Notes: generated by a model not told the origin, from the sequence alone. 64,000 nucleotides of DNA from an uncultured Bradyrhizobium sp. (GCF_947648125.1 NZ_CANSMR010000014.1:62001-126000), one strand, 5' to 3'. Numbered from the stretch's first letter, positions 1 through 10,668 are shown. Made by a program: numbers and translations.

Positions 1-1186
1 CACGCAGCTGAAGAACTTCATCAAGGAGCGGCATGCCGGCGACGCCGGCGTGGTCTATTGCCTGTCGCGCGCCAAGGTCGAGGACGTCGCGGCGTCGCTG
101 AGCGAGGCCGGCATTCCCGCGCTGCCCTATCACGCCGGGCTCGACGCAAGCGTGCGTGCCCGGCATCAGGACCGCTTCCTCAATGAGGACGGCATCGTGA
201 TCGTCGCGACGATCGCGTTCGGCATGGGAATCGACAAGCCGGACGTGCGCTTCGTCGCGCATCTCGATTTGCCGAAGAGCATCGAGGCCTACTACCAGGA
301 GACCGGTCGCGCCGGCCGTGACGGCAAGCCGTCGGCCGCGTGGATGGCTTACGGCCTCTCCGACATCGTGCAGCAGCGCCGCATGATCGACGAATCGACC
401 GGCTCCGATGCCTTCAAGCGCGTCTCGATCGGCAAGCTCGACGCGCTGGTTGCGCTCGCCGAAACCGTGCATTGCCGGCGCCAGCGCCTGCTCGGCTATT
501 TCGGCGAGACCCGCACCGACGAAAGCTGCGGCAATTGCGACAACTGCCTGACGCCGCCGCGTGTCCGCGACGGCAAGGTGCTCGCACAGAAGCTGTTGTC
601 CTGCGTCTATCGCACCGGGCAGCGCTTTGGCGCCATGCACCTGATCGACGTGCTGGTCGGGCGACTGACCGAACGCGTCAAGCAGTTCAATCACGACCAA
701 TTGTCGGTGTTTGGCATCGGCCGCGAGCTCAATGAGAAGCAATGGCGTGCGGTGCTGCGCCAGCTGGTGGCGATGGGCCATCTGCGCGCCGACAGCGACG
801 CCTTCGGCGCGCTGAAGCTGACCGACAGCGCCCGCGGCGTCTTGAAAGGCGAGACCGCGGTGATGCTGCGCGAGCAGCCGGAAGGTGCGCGCAACCGCGC
901 GGTGCGCAGCAAGTCGCGCCGCGGCGAGCTCGCGCCCGCGGCCGACAGCCCCGGCGGGATCGCCAGCCCCGCGCTGCATGCGGCGCTGCGCGCGTGGCGT
1001 TCGGAGGTCGCGCGGCAGCGCGGTGTGCCGGCCTATGTGGTACTGCACGATTCGACTATCGACGGCATCGCCGCGATGCGTCCGGACACCCTGGACGAAC
1101 TGCGCAACATCGCCGGGATCGGCGACAAGAAGCTCGAGCATTACGGCGACGAGCTGATCCGGATCGTGAAGTCCAACGACGGCTGA
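1..1186 (+). CDS. recQ: ATP-dependent DNA helicase RecQ (5' truncated by window)
   Basis: C-terminal part of RecQ, a 3'-5' DNA helicase in recombination and fork repair. The reading frame is open from base 2, so the start and helicase motifs I-III lie outside the window. Visible are motif V (ATIAFGMGIDKPDVR) and motif VI (QETGRAGRDG). Next comes the zinc-binding subdomain with four cysteines (CRRQ..., then CGNCDNC). A winged-helix RQC region follows, and a C-terminal HRDC domain occupies roughly the last 75 residues before the stop at 1184-1186. The domain order is the standard bacterial one. No frameshift is seen. Confidence 0.95.
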   Translation, partial: TQLKNFIKERHAGDAGVVYCLSRAKVEDVAASLSEAGIPALPYHAGLDASVRARHQDRFLNEDGIVIVATIAFGMGIDKPDVRFVAHLDLPKSIEAYYQETGRAGRDGKPSAAWMAYGLSDIVQQRRMIDESTGSDAFKRVSIGKLDALVALAETVHCRRQRLLGYFGETRTDESCGNCDNCLTPPRVRDGKVLAQKLLSCVYRTGQRFGAMHLIDVLVGRLTERVKQFNHDQLSVFGIGRELNEKQWRAVLRQLVAMGHLRADSDAFGALKLTDSARGVLKGETAVMLREQPEGARNRAVRSKSRRGELAPAADSPGGIASPALHAALRAWRSEVARQRGVPAYVVLHDSTIDGIAAMRPDTLDELRNIAGIGDKKLEHYGDELIRIVKSNDG

Positions 1187-1424
1187 ACTACGCGCCGAGC
1201 CTTAAACCAGTCCAAGCGTACTGCATTGACTGCGGTCACACGCTCCGCCGGGGCCGTGCAGGTCCACACAATCCCCGGCTGCATCGCCCAACCTGCCCCG
1301 GGTACCGCAGCCCTCGGCGCCGCGGCATAGGAGCCATACCCGGCGCGGCAACGCATGTGCTTGCGGGCCGCGCCGCCCTCGCCCTAATCTTTCGGTCGTC
1401 GCGTCCAACGAGGCGCGGCCAAGG

Positions 1425-1450
1425 CTTAACGACAAGACTTAACGACAAGA
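1425..1450. repeat. 13-bp perfect tandem duplication in the monooxygenase leader
   Basis: CTTAACGACAAGA occurs twice back to back (1425-1437 and 1438-1450), ending 19 bp before the start codon at 1470. It could be a slippage product or a pair of half-sites. The rest of the 1187-1469 gap shows no ORF I believe. Confidence 0.7.
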
Positions 1451-1469
1451 TATAGGGAAGAGACGGGCC

Positions 1470-3218
<1,749 letters not shown>

Positions 3219-3302
3219 GCTCCGGCGGTATCCCGCACCGGCATTGCGCATGATAGTGTCGTGCCGGGTTCGCGTTTCGCATCGCGGGCCGCACGGGGGA
3301 CG

Positions 3303-4247
3303 ATGGCCGACACGGCATTGCAGGGATTGGTCGAGCGGATCGGCGCAGATCACGTCGTGCGCCGGCTTGGGATCGAGGCCGCGCACGAGAAGCAGCTGTT
3401 CGGCCAGGGCACACTGCTGTTCAATGTCGAGAACTGGAAGCTGGCGCCGTGGGTCGTCGAGACCGCGCTGAAGGTCGCCGGCCTCCATGGCCGCGCGCGC
3501 CGCAACGCCGACCGGGTCGAGGTGCGGCGCAATCTGGTGACGTCGACGCGCCTGCCGGCGGCCTTCGACGGCTTCACCATCCTTCATCTCAGCGACCTCC
3601 ACGCCGACATCAGCCAGGGCGCGATGCGGCATCTGGCTGACATCGTGCGCTACATCGCCTGCGACATCTGCGTCCTGACCGGCGATTATCGCGGCAAGAC
3701 CTTTGGCTCGTTCGAAACCAGCCTCGCGCTGATGAAGGATCTCTGCGCGCGGATCAAGCTGCCGCTCTACGGCATCCTCGGCAATCACGACAGCATCCGC
3801 ATGACGCCGGCGCTGGAGGCGATGGGCATCAGGATGCTGTTCAACGAGCAGGAGCCAATCGCGCGCGATGGCGCGACGATCCATCTCGCCGGCATCGACG
3901 ATGCGCATTTCTATCGCACCGACGACATTGCAAAGGCTGCCGCGGCGATCCCGCGCGATGCGTTCTCGATCCTGCTCGCGCATACGCCGGAATCCTATCG
4001 CGAGGCGGCAGCGGCCGGCTTCGACCTGATGCTGAGCGGCCATACCCATGGCGGCCAGCTTTGCCTGCCCGGCGGCATCGCGATCAAGCTGGAGGCGCGG
4101 CTGCCGCGCAGGATGGGCAGGGGCGCCTGGCGCTTCCAGACGCTTGCCGGCTACACATCAACCGGCGCCGGCACCAGCCTGGCGCCGGTGCGGCTCAACT
4201 GCCCGGCCGAGATCACGGTGCATACGCTGCGGCGGCTCGGCGGCTGA
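3303..4247 (+). CDS. Metallophosphoesterase (YkuE-like)
   Basis: Calcineurin-like phosphoesterase of 314 residues. All the metal-binding blocks are visible in order: HLSDLHADI, LTGDYRG, GNHDS, LLAHTPE and SGHTHGGQ. There is no clear signal peptide, so a cytoplasmic or peripheral location is likely. The ATG at 3303 is preferred over an in-frame GTG at 3261 because GGGGGA sits just upstream of it. Within the family, YkuE-type enzymes act on phosphoesters such as UDP-sugar or phospholipid derivatives; the substrate here is unknown. A weak hairpin (CCTGCC/GGCAGG, 4259-4276) follows the stop, and 4277-4525 holds nothing else I can support. Confidence 0.85.
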   Translation: MADTALQGLVERIGADHVVRRLGIEAAHEKQLFGQGTLLFNVENWKLAPWVVETALKVAGLHGRARRNADRVEVRRNLVTSTRLPAAFDGFTILHLSDLHADISQGAMRHLADIVRYIACDICVLTGDYRGKTFGSFETSLALMKDLCARIKLPLYGILGNHDSIRMTPALEAMGIRMLFNEQEPIARDGATIHLAGIDDAHFYRTDDIAKAAAAIPRDAFSILLAHTPESYREAAAAGFDLMLSGHTHGGQLCLPGGIAIKLEARLPRRMGRGAWRFQTLAGYTSTGAGTSLAPVRLNCPAEITVHTLRRLGG

Positions 4248-4525
4248 GCTCTGATACCCCTGCCGTACGTGGCAGGCGCAGGCGCGCATTGCCAAAATAT
4301 CGAAAACAACCCCATGCAAAGTAGCCGGCGAGTTGCCCGGACCTTCGCAGGGAAAACTTGTGGCCGTTAGCCACATGCGATCGCGAATAGAACTGCCTTC
4401 ATACAGGGGGGCAGAGGATACGAGCACGACCTTCCTTCTGGACAACTTGTTCGCGCCCCAGAATGCAATGCAAGGCGCTTGAATGGTTATGCACGGAAGA
4501 TTCCATTAACCATAGCGCGCCCGGA

Positions 4526-5065
4526 TTAGTCTGCTGTATCTGGCTTCGGCTTATCCCACGGCCAAAGCTGAGGTTTCTCGGGCTCGGACGCGGGCGCCGA
4601 TACAGGAGGAGATGGAAGGTAACCAACTGCCGCGCACGGCTTCCCGGTCAGCCAATAACCATGCGGCCGGAGCCGCACGAACCGATCCTGCATGCGCCAG
4701 AGCATCGTACTGAACACCATCTCGGGGTCTTTCCCCTGGATTCTCATCCCATCCCGCGTGACCGCCTTGAATAGCTCTTCGCGAGTCATCGGGCGGCCGT
4801 TTTGAAGTAGAACCTTTTCCGCCTTATCCCCAACCATGTGGCGCGGTGGGTTGAGCAGCCGAAGGCGTGGCGCTGGTGAGGGAGTTTTCTGAAGTTCGAG
4901 CGGTAGCCCTGGGGGGTACGATTGGAACACTGCGTAGTCTGCGATAAATGCATTAACCCTCTCTAATTCCTTACGTTTTTCTTCGATCTGTGCTTGTAAT
5001 TGATTGATGGTGGCCGCGATCTCGTCTCGCCGCTTCTCAGCGTTCTGTAGCGCGGTATCAGCCAC
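4526..5065 (-). CDS. Coiled-coil plus HARE-type winged-helix protein, function unknown
   Basis: Protein of 179 residues. Residues about 5-45 are heptad-rich and charged (EKRRDEIAATINQLQAQIEE...), which predicts a coiled coil. Residues about 80-140 (GDKAEKVLLQNGRPMTREELF..., ending in FVRLRPHGYWLTG) look like a HARE-HTH/HB1-ASXL winged helix, a fold found in restriction endonucleases and chromatin proteins. The C-terminus is proline-rich and disordered. The ATG at 5065 has an upstream GGAGGAAC ribosome site. Base composition around it is lower in GC than its neighbours, hinting at acquisition. The HARE assignment is from pattern recognition and needs a profile search. Confidence 0.6.
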   Translation of the reverse strand: MADTALQNAEKRRDEIAATINQLQAQIEEKRKELERVNAFIADYAVFQSYPPGLPLELQKTPSPAPRLRLLNPPRHMVGDKAEKVLLQNGRPMTREELFKAVTRDGMRIQGKDPEMVFSTMLWRMQDRFVRLRPHGYWLTGKPCAAVGYLPSPPVSAPASEPEKPQLWPWDKPKPDTAD

Positions 5066-5187
5066 GGATGTTCCTCCTGTGTTCTGATACAGATGGTATA
5101 ACGCGCAGACGGAGCATTCAAGGGCGTTGTATGCGGGGCTGAATCGTGATTAGCTGTACGCAGTCGATTCCTACTCCGGAAACGACT

Positions 5188-5211
5188 ACGGCCACCCGCT
5201 CGGGTGGCCGT
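5188..5211. other. Strong inverted repeat (10-bp arms, GCTC loop)
   Basis: ACGGCCACCC and GGGTGGCCGT flank the loop GCTC. There is no T-run on either side, so it is either a Rho-independent-like structure lacking its tail or the 5' hairpin of a small RNA ending at the terminator 140 bp downstream. Confidence 0.5.
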
Positions 5212-5380
5212 GTGTGGCTCTGACACCAACCAGCGTAGCTAGACGCCGGGAGAAGATCGAGGAAGTCGTGTCGTTCTACCTGTGCTTCGGCAGAGAAATG
5301 GAGAGGGCTGCCACCCGTCTCCAGCCGAGGCTCGGAATATGCCCGACTACCGGGGGCGGAGAAATCCGCCCCTTTTTCTG
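5212..5380 (+). ncRNA. Candidate small RNA ending at an intrinsic terminator
   Basis: No convincing gene lies on the plus strand between 5066 and 5640, yet a textbook terminator sits at 5353-5377. Some plus-strand transcript should therefore end there. A 30-codon ORF starting at 5298 runs through the terminator stem and is less likely as a gene. The 5' end of the transcript is not defined by sequence, so the left boundary is a guess. Confidence 0.3.
5353..5377 (+). terminator. Intrinsic terminator with GNRA loop
   Basis: GGGGCGGA, loop GAAA, TCCGCCCC, then TTTTT. It has a perfect 8-bp stem and a U-run on the plus strand. Confidence 0.8.
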
Positions 5381-5464
5381 TATGTAAGGTTTTCTCGGGT
5401 GAAAGTCAAACTGAAATTAGCGATTCCTGCTGCGAATCCAATGCCTTAGCCTCAGAGTCAAAAC

Positions 5465-5482
5465 CTAATTGTTTACAATTAG
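5465..5482. promoter_or_regulatory. 18-bp AT-rich palindrome
   Basis: CTAATTGT-TT-ACAATTAG is a perfect inverted repeat in a low-GC stretch. It has the form of an operator but has no obvious target gene: the nearest, at 5641-5892, points the other way and ends there. Confidence 0.35.
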
Positions 5483-5640
5483 TTAAGAATCACGCCGCGC
5501 TGCATTCCTAGCGATTTCCGCTCGCTGTTCTGGGGATACTTTTCAGCTGTGGCCTTGCCGCCCTTGGCCTCCGCGACAAGCTAGAGCGACGGCAGCCGGG
5601 TTCTTCTCCGACGTCTCGGCATTGCCGCGCCGGGCGGACG

Positions 5641-5892
5641 CTATTGCGGCTCCCGAACCGAAGACTGCGCCGGCGGATTTGGATCGCTGAACCAATAGCG
5701 GGATGCGAAGGCATGCACGCCGACGCCGATCAGGAAAATGCCGGCATAGAGCTCGATCTCGCTGTTCATCGCCAGCAGGCGAGCGCGCGCCGTATGACCA
5801 TGGCTCTGGCAAGCCCAAAACCAATGTCCCACCGCGACGATGCCGACGCCGAGCGCGGCGATGGCTCGGCCGGCCACGTTCATCATCCTCAC
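5641..5892 (-). CDS. Small membrane protein, hypothetical
   Basis: An 83-residue ORF with GTG start at 5892 (ATG alternatives at 5886 and 5883). Two hydrophobic stretches (about residues 6-27 and 46-66) predict two membrane helices. The tail is polar and proline-rich. I do not recognise the family. Confidence 0.45.
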   Translation of the reverse strand: MRMMNVAGRAIAALGVGIVAVGHWFWACQSHGHTARARLLAMNSEIELYAGIFLIGVGVHAFASRYWFSDPNPPAQSSVREPQ

Positions 5893-5966
5893 GCGAAGGT
5901 CTCCCGACTCGCCCGGCCTGAGCAGGATATCGGGAGAAGCTGACGCCGACCTGACGCAGGACGGAC

Positions 5967-6018
5967 GGGACCTGTAGGGACCTGTAGCCCGGATGCAGCA
6001 AAGCGAAATCCGGGCTAC
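5967..6018. repeat. REP-like hairpin preceded by a 10-bp tandem repeat
   Basis: GGGACCTGTA is repeated at 5967-5986. It overlaps an inverted repeat, GTAGCCCGGAT (5984-5994) and ATCCGGGCTAC (6008-6018), with a 13-nt loop. GTAGCCCGGATG...ATCCGGGCTAC hairpins are dispersed repeats typical of Bradyrhizobium intergenic DNA. This one lies just downstream of acdS. Confidence 0.7.
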
Positions 6019-6033
6019 GAAGCGCCGCCTGCC

Positions 6034-7047
6034 TCAGCCGTTCCTGAACGCGTAGGCGTAGCCGTTGAGCGCCGGCGCGCCGCCGAGATGGGCGTAGAGC
6101 ACCTTCGATCCGGCCGGGAAGAAACCCTTCTGCACCAGATCGATCATGCCCTGCATCGACTTCCCCTCGTAGACGGGGTCGGTGATCATGCCTTCCAGCC
6201 GCGCGCTGAGGCGGATCGCCGCCTTGGTCTCTTCCGACGGAACGCCATAGGCGGGATAGGCGTAGTCCTCGATCAGCACGACATCATCCTCGACGATGTC
6301 GCGGCCGAGCTCGACCAGATTTGCAGTGTTCTGCGCGATCGACAGCACCTGCGCCTTGGTCTGCGCGGGCGTGAACGAACCGTCGATGCCGATCACGTTG
6401 CGCGCGCGCCCGTCGGCCGCGAAGCCGACCAGCATGCCGGCGTGGGTCGAGCCGGTCACCGTGCAGACGATGATGTAGTCGAACTTGACGCCGAGCTGGC
6501 GCTCCTGCGCGCGCACCTCTTCGGCAAAGCCGACATAGCCGAGCCCACCATATTTGTGCACGGAGGCGCCCGCGGGAATGGCGTAAGGCTTGCCGCCCGC
6601 CGCCTTCACCTCCTCGATCGCCTGCTCCCAGCTCTTGCGAATGCCGATGTCAAAACCTTCGTCGACCAGGCGCACATCCGCGCCCATCACCCGCGAGAGC
6701 AGGATGTTGCCGACGCGGTCGTAGACTGCGTCCTCATGCGGCACCCAGCTTTCCTGCACCAGCCGGCACTTCATGCCGATCTTGGCCGCGACCGCTGCAA
6801 CCATGCGGGTGTGGTTGGACTGCACGCCGCCGATCGAGACCAGCGTGTCGGCGTTGGAGGCGATCGCGTCGGGGATGATGTATTCGAGCTTGCGCAACTT
6901 GTTGCCGCCGAAGGCGAGCCCGGAATTGCAATCCTCGCGCTTGGCATAGAGCTCGACCTTGCCGCCGAGATGCTTTGACAGCCGATCGAGCTTCTCGATG
7001 GCGGTCGGCCCGAATGTGAGCGGATAGCGCGCGAACTTCTCCAGCAT
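6034..7047 (-). CDS. acdS: 1-aminocyclopropane-1-carboxylate deaminase
   Basis: PLP enzyme of 337 residues that splits ACC, the plant ethylene precursor, into 2-oxobutyrate and ammonia in the cytoplasm. In plant-associated rhizobia it lowers ethylene and aids nodulation. The PLP lysine is in GGNKLRK (K50, equivalent to K51 of the Pseudomonas enzyme). The residues that separate true deaminases from D-cysteine desulfhydrase relatives are present: E294 in YEGKSMQG and L321 in HLGGAPALN (E295 and L322 in the reference numbering). Length is standard. It is divergent from the Lrp-type regulator at 7209, the usual acdS-acdR arrangement. Confidence 0.95.
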   Translation of the reverse strand: MLEKFARYPLTFGPTAIEKLDRLSKHLGGKVELYAKREDCNSGLAFGGNKLRKLEYIIPDAIASNADTLVSIGGVQSNHTRMVAAVAAKIGMKCRLVQESWVPHEDAVYDRVGNILLSRVMGADVRLVDEGFDIGIRKSWEQAIEEVKAAGGKPYAIPAGASVHKYGGLGYVGFAEEVRAQERQLGVKFDYIIVCTVTGSTHAGMLVGFAADGRARNVIGIDGSFTPAQTKAQVLSIAQNTANLVELGRDIVEDDVVLIEDYAYPAYGVPSEETKAAIRLSARLEGMITDPVYEGKSMQGMIDLVQKGFFPAGSKVLYAHLGGAPALNGYAYAFRNG

Positions 7048-7171
7048 ACTGGCATCCTCTTTGGTGGTCTGGAACGGCGGCCAGAACTATCACTCCAGCT
7101 GCGAAAGGTGCTCTCTAAGTCAGGCTACCTGATCGTCGAAGATTGCTGAATTTGTGCCATATGATATGTTT

Positions 7172-7201
7172 TCTCTCACATTACTGGCTAGCAGTGAGAG
7201 A
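7172..7201. promoter_or_regulatory. Inverted repeat in the acdS-acdR intergenic region
   Basis: TCTCTCAC (7172-7179) and GTGAGAGA (7194-7201) form perfect 8-bp arms separated by 14 bp, ending 7 bp before the regulator start at 7209. Its position fits autoregulation by the adjacent Lrp-type protein. That assignment is inference. Confidence 0.5.
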
Positions 7202-7208
7202 TTCTTCC

Positions 7209-7673
7209 ATGTCCGCCCGGCTCGACCGCATCGACCTCAAGATGTTGAGATTGCTGCAAAAGAACGGCCGGCTGAGCAACGCCGAGCTGGCCGATCAGGT
7301 CGGCGTCAGCCCTGCCACCTGCCATCGCCGGACCCAGGCGCTGTTCGACGAGGGCTTTCTCAGCGGCGTCCGGGCCATGGTGGCGCCGCGCAAGGTCGGC
7401 ATGGGCACGCTGGTGATGGTCGGCGTCGTGCTCGACCGCTCGACGCCGGAGAGCTTTGCGAGCTTCGAGCAGGCGGTGGCGAAACTCAAATGCGTGCTCG
7501 ACTGCCACCTCGTCGCCGGCGACTTCGATTACTTCCTCAAGATCCGCGCCGGCGACATGGAGGATTTCAACCGCATCCATGGCGACCAGCTGATCGCGCT
7601 GCCCGGCGTGCGGCAGACCCGCACCTTCTTCGTGATGAAGGAGGTGGTGGACAATGCGGCGCTGGAGTTCTGA
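7209..7673 (+). CDS. acdR: Lrp/AsnC-family regulator of acdS
   Basis: A 154-residue Lrp/AsnC protein. The AsnC-type winged helix is at about residues 4-60 (recognition region VGVSPATCHRR), followed by an AsnC ligand-binding (RAM) domain with the usual G(D)-F-D-Y pattern (VAGDFDYFLKIR). The ATG at 7209 was chosen over an upstream in-frame GTG at 7143 because it begins the conserved domain directly. AcdR proteins activate acdS with ACC as co-inducer in studied rhizobia and Pseudomonas; here this follows from divergent adjacency. Confidence 0.85.
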   Translation: MSARLDRIDLKMLRLLQKNGRLSNAELADQVGVSPATCHRRTQALFDEGFLSGVRAMVAPRKVGMGTLVMVGVVLDRSTPESFASFEQAVAKLKCVLDCHLVAGDFDYFLKIRAGDMEDFNRIHGDQLIALPGVRQTRTFFVMKEVVDNAALEF

Positions 7674-7694
7674 GCTGCGGCCCCGCCCGGCAAC

Positions 7695-7937
7695 CTATTT
7701 CGAAGCTTTGGCGATCTTGTGCGCGAGATGGCCGGTCTGATGATCGCGACGGAGTTGGCTCAGCGAGGTCTCGTTCAGCGCAGCCAGGACATCGCTCAGC
7801 TTCTCGGTTTCGGGATAACCCGCCGCGAAACCGGGCCCGTAAACCTTGCGCAAGGTGCGCAGCAGCGTATTTCCGTGCTTGCCGCTGATTTCGCCGTCCT
7901 TGTTGGGATGCCGGTGGTCGAGACCTGCCTTGCTCAT
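7695..7937 (-). CDS. Small conserved-looking protein, unknown
   Basis: An 80-residue protein (MSKAGLDHRHPNKDGEISGK...). The ATG at 7937 has an AAGGGAGAG ribosome site 5 bp upstream; the longer open frame to 8039 lacks one. It is charged, soluble and predicted helical in its second half. It is convergent with acdR, with only 21 bp between the stops. No family recognised. The gap 7938-8233 holds no gene I can support. Confidence 0.6.
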   Translation of the reverse strand: MSKAGLDHRHPNKDGEISGKHGNTLLRTLRKVYGPGFAAGYPETEKLSDVLAALNETSLSQLRRDHQTGHLAHKIAKASK

Positions 7938-8233
7938 GTTGCTCTCCCTTGTACCCCTGGCTGGCAGCATCTGCCTGCGGAGATCAAATGGCAATTGAGG
8001 CCGCAAACGGCCGGGAACCGTTCCAACGCCCTTACGCATCCTTCGTCGAGGGCGACTATTCGGTGGCTATTTGCGGCGTATTCGGTCAATGTGACTAACG
8101 TGCTCCTGCGGACTCTGGAGAGGCCTGGCGCGGCCTATCGAAGCAGCAAGTCGCGTCCGTACGGGAAGCCACAGCTCCATTGCGTCACAGCACAGTCCTG
8201 CGTGAGAGCACCCCCAACTGCAGAGGTGGACAG

Positions 8234-8440
8234 ATGTCATATGCCTACAAGCTGAATGAAGACGTTCGCCACCGGGCCCAGGGGCCGCAAGGTCGAGCCG
8301 AGGCCGATGAGCCGGCGGTCTACACCATCGTGCAACGCATGCCGATTGAAGCAGACGGGCGGCTTCGATACCGGATCAGGAGCAAGGCGGGCAATATCGA
8401 GCGCGTGGTGACGGAAGAACAGCTGTCGTATTCGCAATAG
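8234..8440 (+). CDS. Small basic protein, unknown
   Basis: A 68-residue protein starting MSYAYKLNEDVRHRAQ. The ATG at 8234 has AGAGGTGG upstream; an earlier in-frame start at 8180 is less likely. The second half (YTIVQRMPIEADGRLRYRIRS...) reads like a small beta-rich domain. No name can be given. Confidence 0.55.
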   Translation: MSYAYKLNEDVRHRAQGPQGRAEADEPAVYTIVQRMPIEADGRLRYRIRSKAGNIERVVTEEQLSYSQ

Positions 8441-8632
8441 GCAATGCGCCGCCGCCGAAAATCGGCGCAGGCCACCTGCCGCGGCGCGGCCGTTGTAGCT
8501 CCGGCGGGCTGTCCGAGAGGAGTAGTCCTTTCATTCGACTTGATGGGCCGCACAAATCGGCGCAGTCTCTCCCGGACTCCCCACAGGGCTGCAGGGTCAC
8601 GCGCGCGGCTGCGCGGGTAGATTCATCCGGGG

Positions 8633-9781
8633 ATGACAGTCATGAACGTCACGGCGATGAGACTGGCCATACCGTTGCTGGCACTTGCGGCCGGCGGCAC
8701 AGCCGCGCTCGTCTTCGGCATTCACCAAACCCAGCAGATCCTGGGCACGAACACGCGCTTGATGGCAGCGGCGCCATCCGCGCCCGCGCAAGACCAGGAC
8801 AAGACTGCGCTGGCAAAGGCGCAGACCGAGACCGCGGCGCTGTCCAACGCGTTGGTAGGACCGTCGCCAACACCGGACAGCAACGCGGTGCCGGAATTCG
8901 ACGTTGTGAACATCGAGCCGACCGGCGCGACCGTTGTCGCGGGCCGAGCGCTCCCTGGCGCGACAGTGGAATTGCTGCGCAATGGCGAGGTGCACGATCG
9001 CGCCGTGGCGGACAAGTCCGGCCAGTTCGTGATGGTGCCGCGCCCGCTTCCGCCGGGAAACTACGACCTCACCCTGCGCATCACGCGTGACGGCAAGCCT
9101 GTAACCTCCAAGCAGAGCGTGGCAGTGGCGCTCGACGCTGCGGCCAGCGAGCGGCCAATGGTGGCGCTGATGGCGCCGGACAAGCCGATCCGCGTGCTGT
9201 CGCAACCCGCGGCCACGACGCCGGCGGCCGGGAAGGTGGCTGTCGAGGCCGTCCAGACCGAACCGGGCGGCAAACTCCATGTGAGTGCTCAGGCAACTCC
9301 CGGTGCGACCGTCAGGCTCTATCTCAACGACAGCTTGATCACATCCGCGACTGCCGACGCGGCGGGGCACCTCTCGGTCACGATCAACAAGGGCGTAACG
9401 ACCGGCGATTATCGGATCCGGCTCGACGAGGTCGACCCCGGCTCCGGCAAGGTCCGCGCGCGTGCCGAGGTGCCGTTCGACGTTCCGGACACGACGACGA
9501 CCGCATCGATCGCGGCGTCTGTGGCGTCGTCCGCCCGCACGGATGTAACCGCGCCGCAGCTCGCGGCGGCAACCACCGCCGCAGTGAGCTCACCTTCCAC
9601 CGTGATCGTGCCGAAGATCACCACGACGACCGTCGCCCGCGGCGACAGCCTGTGGCGGATCAGCCAGCGCGCATTGGGCGCCGGGCAGCGCTACGCAGTG
9701 ATCTATCGGGCCAACATGCGGCAGATCCGCAACCCCAATTTGATCTATCCCGGCCAGGTGTTCGTCCTGCCGACTCGTTGA
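8633..9781 (+). CDS. LysM-domain envelope protein
   Basis: Protein of about 380 residues. A hydrophobic N-terminal segment (MRLAIPLLALAAGGTAALVF) serves as signal or anchor. An Ala/Thr/Pro-rich region follows with two Ig-like stretches (VNIEPTGATVVAGRALPGATVEL..., GGKLHVSAQATPGATVRLY...). A C-terminal LysM module is at about residues 330-380 (VARGDSLWRISQRALG... NLIYPGQVFVLP). LysM binds peptidoglycan, so the protein should sit at the cell wall. ATG at 8642 is an equally plausible start because GGGG lies at proper spacing before it. No operon partner is evident. Confidence 0.8.
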   Translation: MTVMNVTAMRLAIPLLALAAGGTAALVFGIHQTQQILGTNTRLMAAAPSAPAQDQDKTALAKAQTETAALSNALVGPSPTPDSNAVPEFDVVNIEPTGATVVAGRALPGATVELLRNGEVHDRAVADKSGQFVMVPRPLPPGNYDLTLRITRDGKPVTSKQSVAVALDAAASERPMVALMAPDKPIRVLSQPAATTPAAGKVAVEAVQTEPGGKLHVSAQATPGATVRLYLNDSLITSATADAAGHLSVTINKGVTTGDYRIRLDEVDPGSGKVRARAEVPFDVPDTTTTASIAASVASSARTDVTAPQLAAATTAAVSSPSTVIVPKITTTTVARGDSLWRISQRALGAGQRYAVIYRANMRQIRNPNLIYPGQVFVLPTR

Positions 9782-9848
9782 GGCCGGCATTCTGCCAGCA
9801 GTGTGGCAGGTCTGGCGCGAGGGCGCGCGCCACACTAGATGTGCTGCC

Positions 9849-10652
9849 ATGCAGCACCCCGCCCTTGAGGATTTCGTCGCCGGCCACCAGCGCCTGTTTG
9901 TCCTGACCGGGGCCGGCTGCAGCACCAATTCCGGCATTCCCGATTATCGCGACAGCGACGGCAACTGGAAGCGGACGCGGCCGGTGACGATCCAGGCATT
10001 CCTGGGCGAAGCGGCGACGCGGCAGCGCTACTGGGCGCGCAGCATGGTCGGCTGGCGGCGGTTCGGCCGCGCGACGCCGAATGGTGCGCATCGCGCACTG
10101 GCCAAGCTCGAACAACAAGGCCGCTGCGAGCTGCTCTTGACCCAGAATGTCGACCGCCTTCACCAGGCGGCAGGCAGCCAGCGCGTGATCGACCTGCACG
10201 GCCGGCTCGATGTCGTCCGTTGCCTCGGCTGCGGCGCGACGATGCCGCGCGAGCAGTTTCAGGGCGAGCTGGCGCGGCTGAATCCGGCCTGGCTCACGCT
10301 CGATGCCGTTGACGCGCCCGACGGCGATGCCGACCTCGAGCAGGATTTTTCGTCGTTCGTGGTGCCGGCCTGCGAGGCCTGCGGCGGCGTGCTGAAACCC
10401 GACGTGGTGTTCTTCGGCGAGAACGTGCCGCGCGATACCGTCGCGTCGGCGCAGGCGCATCTTGAGCAGGCCGACGCTCTTCTGATCGTCGGCTCCTCGC
10501 TGATGGTCTATTCCGGCTTTCGCTTCGTCCGCATGGCGGAGCATCGCGGTTTGCCGATCGCCGCCGTCAATCTGGGCCGCACCCGCGCTGACGATCTGCT
10601 CACGCTCAAGATCGAGGATAGTTGCGAGACCGCGCTGGCGTTTTTGTTGTAG
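9849..10652 (+). CDS. Sir2-family NAD-dependent protein deacylase
   Basis: A 267-residue sirtuin. It removes acyl groups from lysines using NAD. GAGCSTNSGIPDYR (residues 21-34) is the NAD-binding core, TQNVDRLH is at about 98-105, and the catalytic His is in DLHGR near 117. Four zinc cysteines are present as CLGC and CEAC. GSSLMVYSG is the C-terminal NAD motif. The pattern resembles class II (SIRT4-like) bacterial sirtuins. The ATG at 9849 begins just before the conserved domain; an upstream frame to 9801 adds nothing conserved. Confidence 0.9.
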   Translation: MQHPALEDFVAGHQRLFVLTGAGCSTNSGIPDYRDSDGNWKRTRPVTIQAFLGEAATRQRYWARSMVGWRRFGRATPNGAHRALAKLEQQGRCELLLTQNVDRLHQAAGSQRVIDLHGRLDVVRCLGCGATMPREQFQGELARLNPAWLTLDAVDAPDGDADLEQDFSSFVVPACEACGGVLKPDVVFFGENVPRDTVASAQAHLEQADALLIVGSSLMVYSGFRFVRMAEHRGLPIAAVNLGRTRADDLLTLKIEDSCETALAFLL

Positions 10653-10668
10653 CGCGCCGCTCTCTCCA

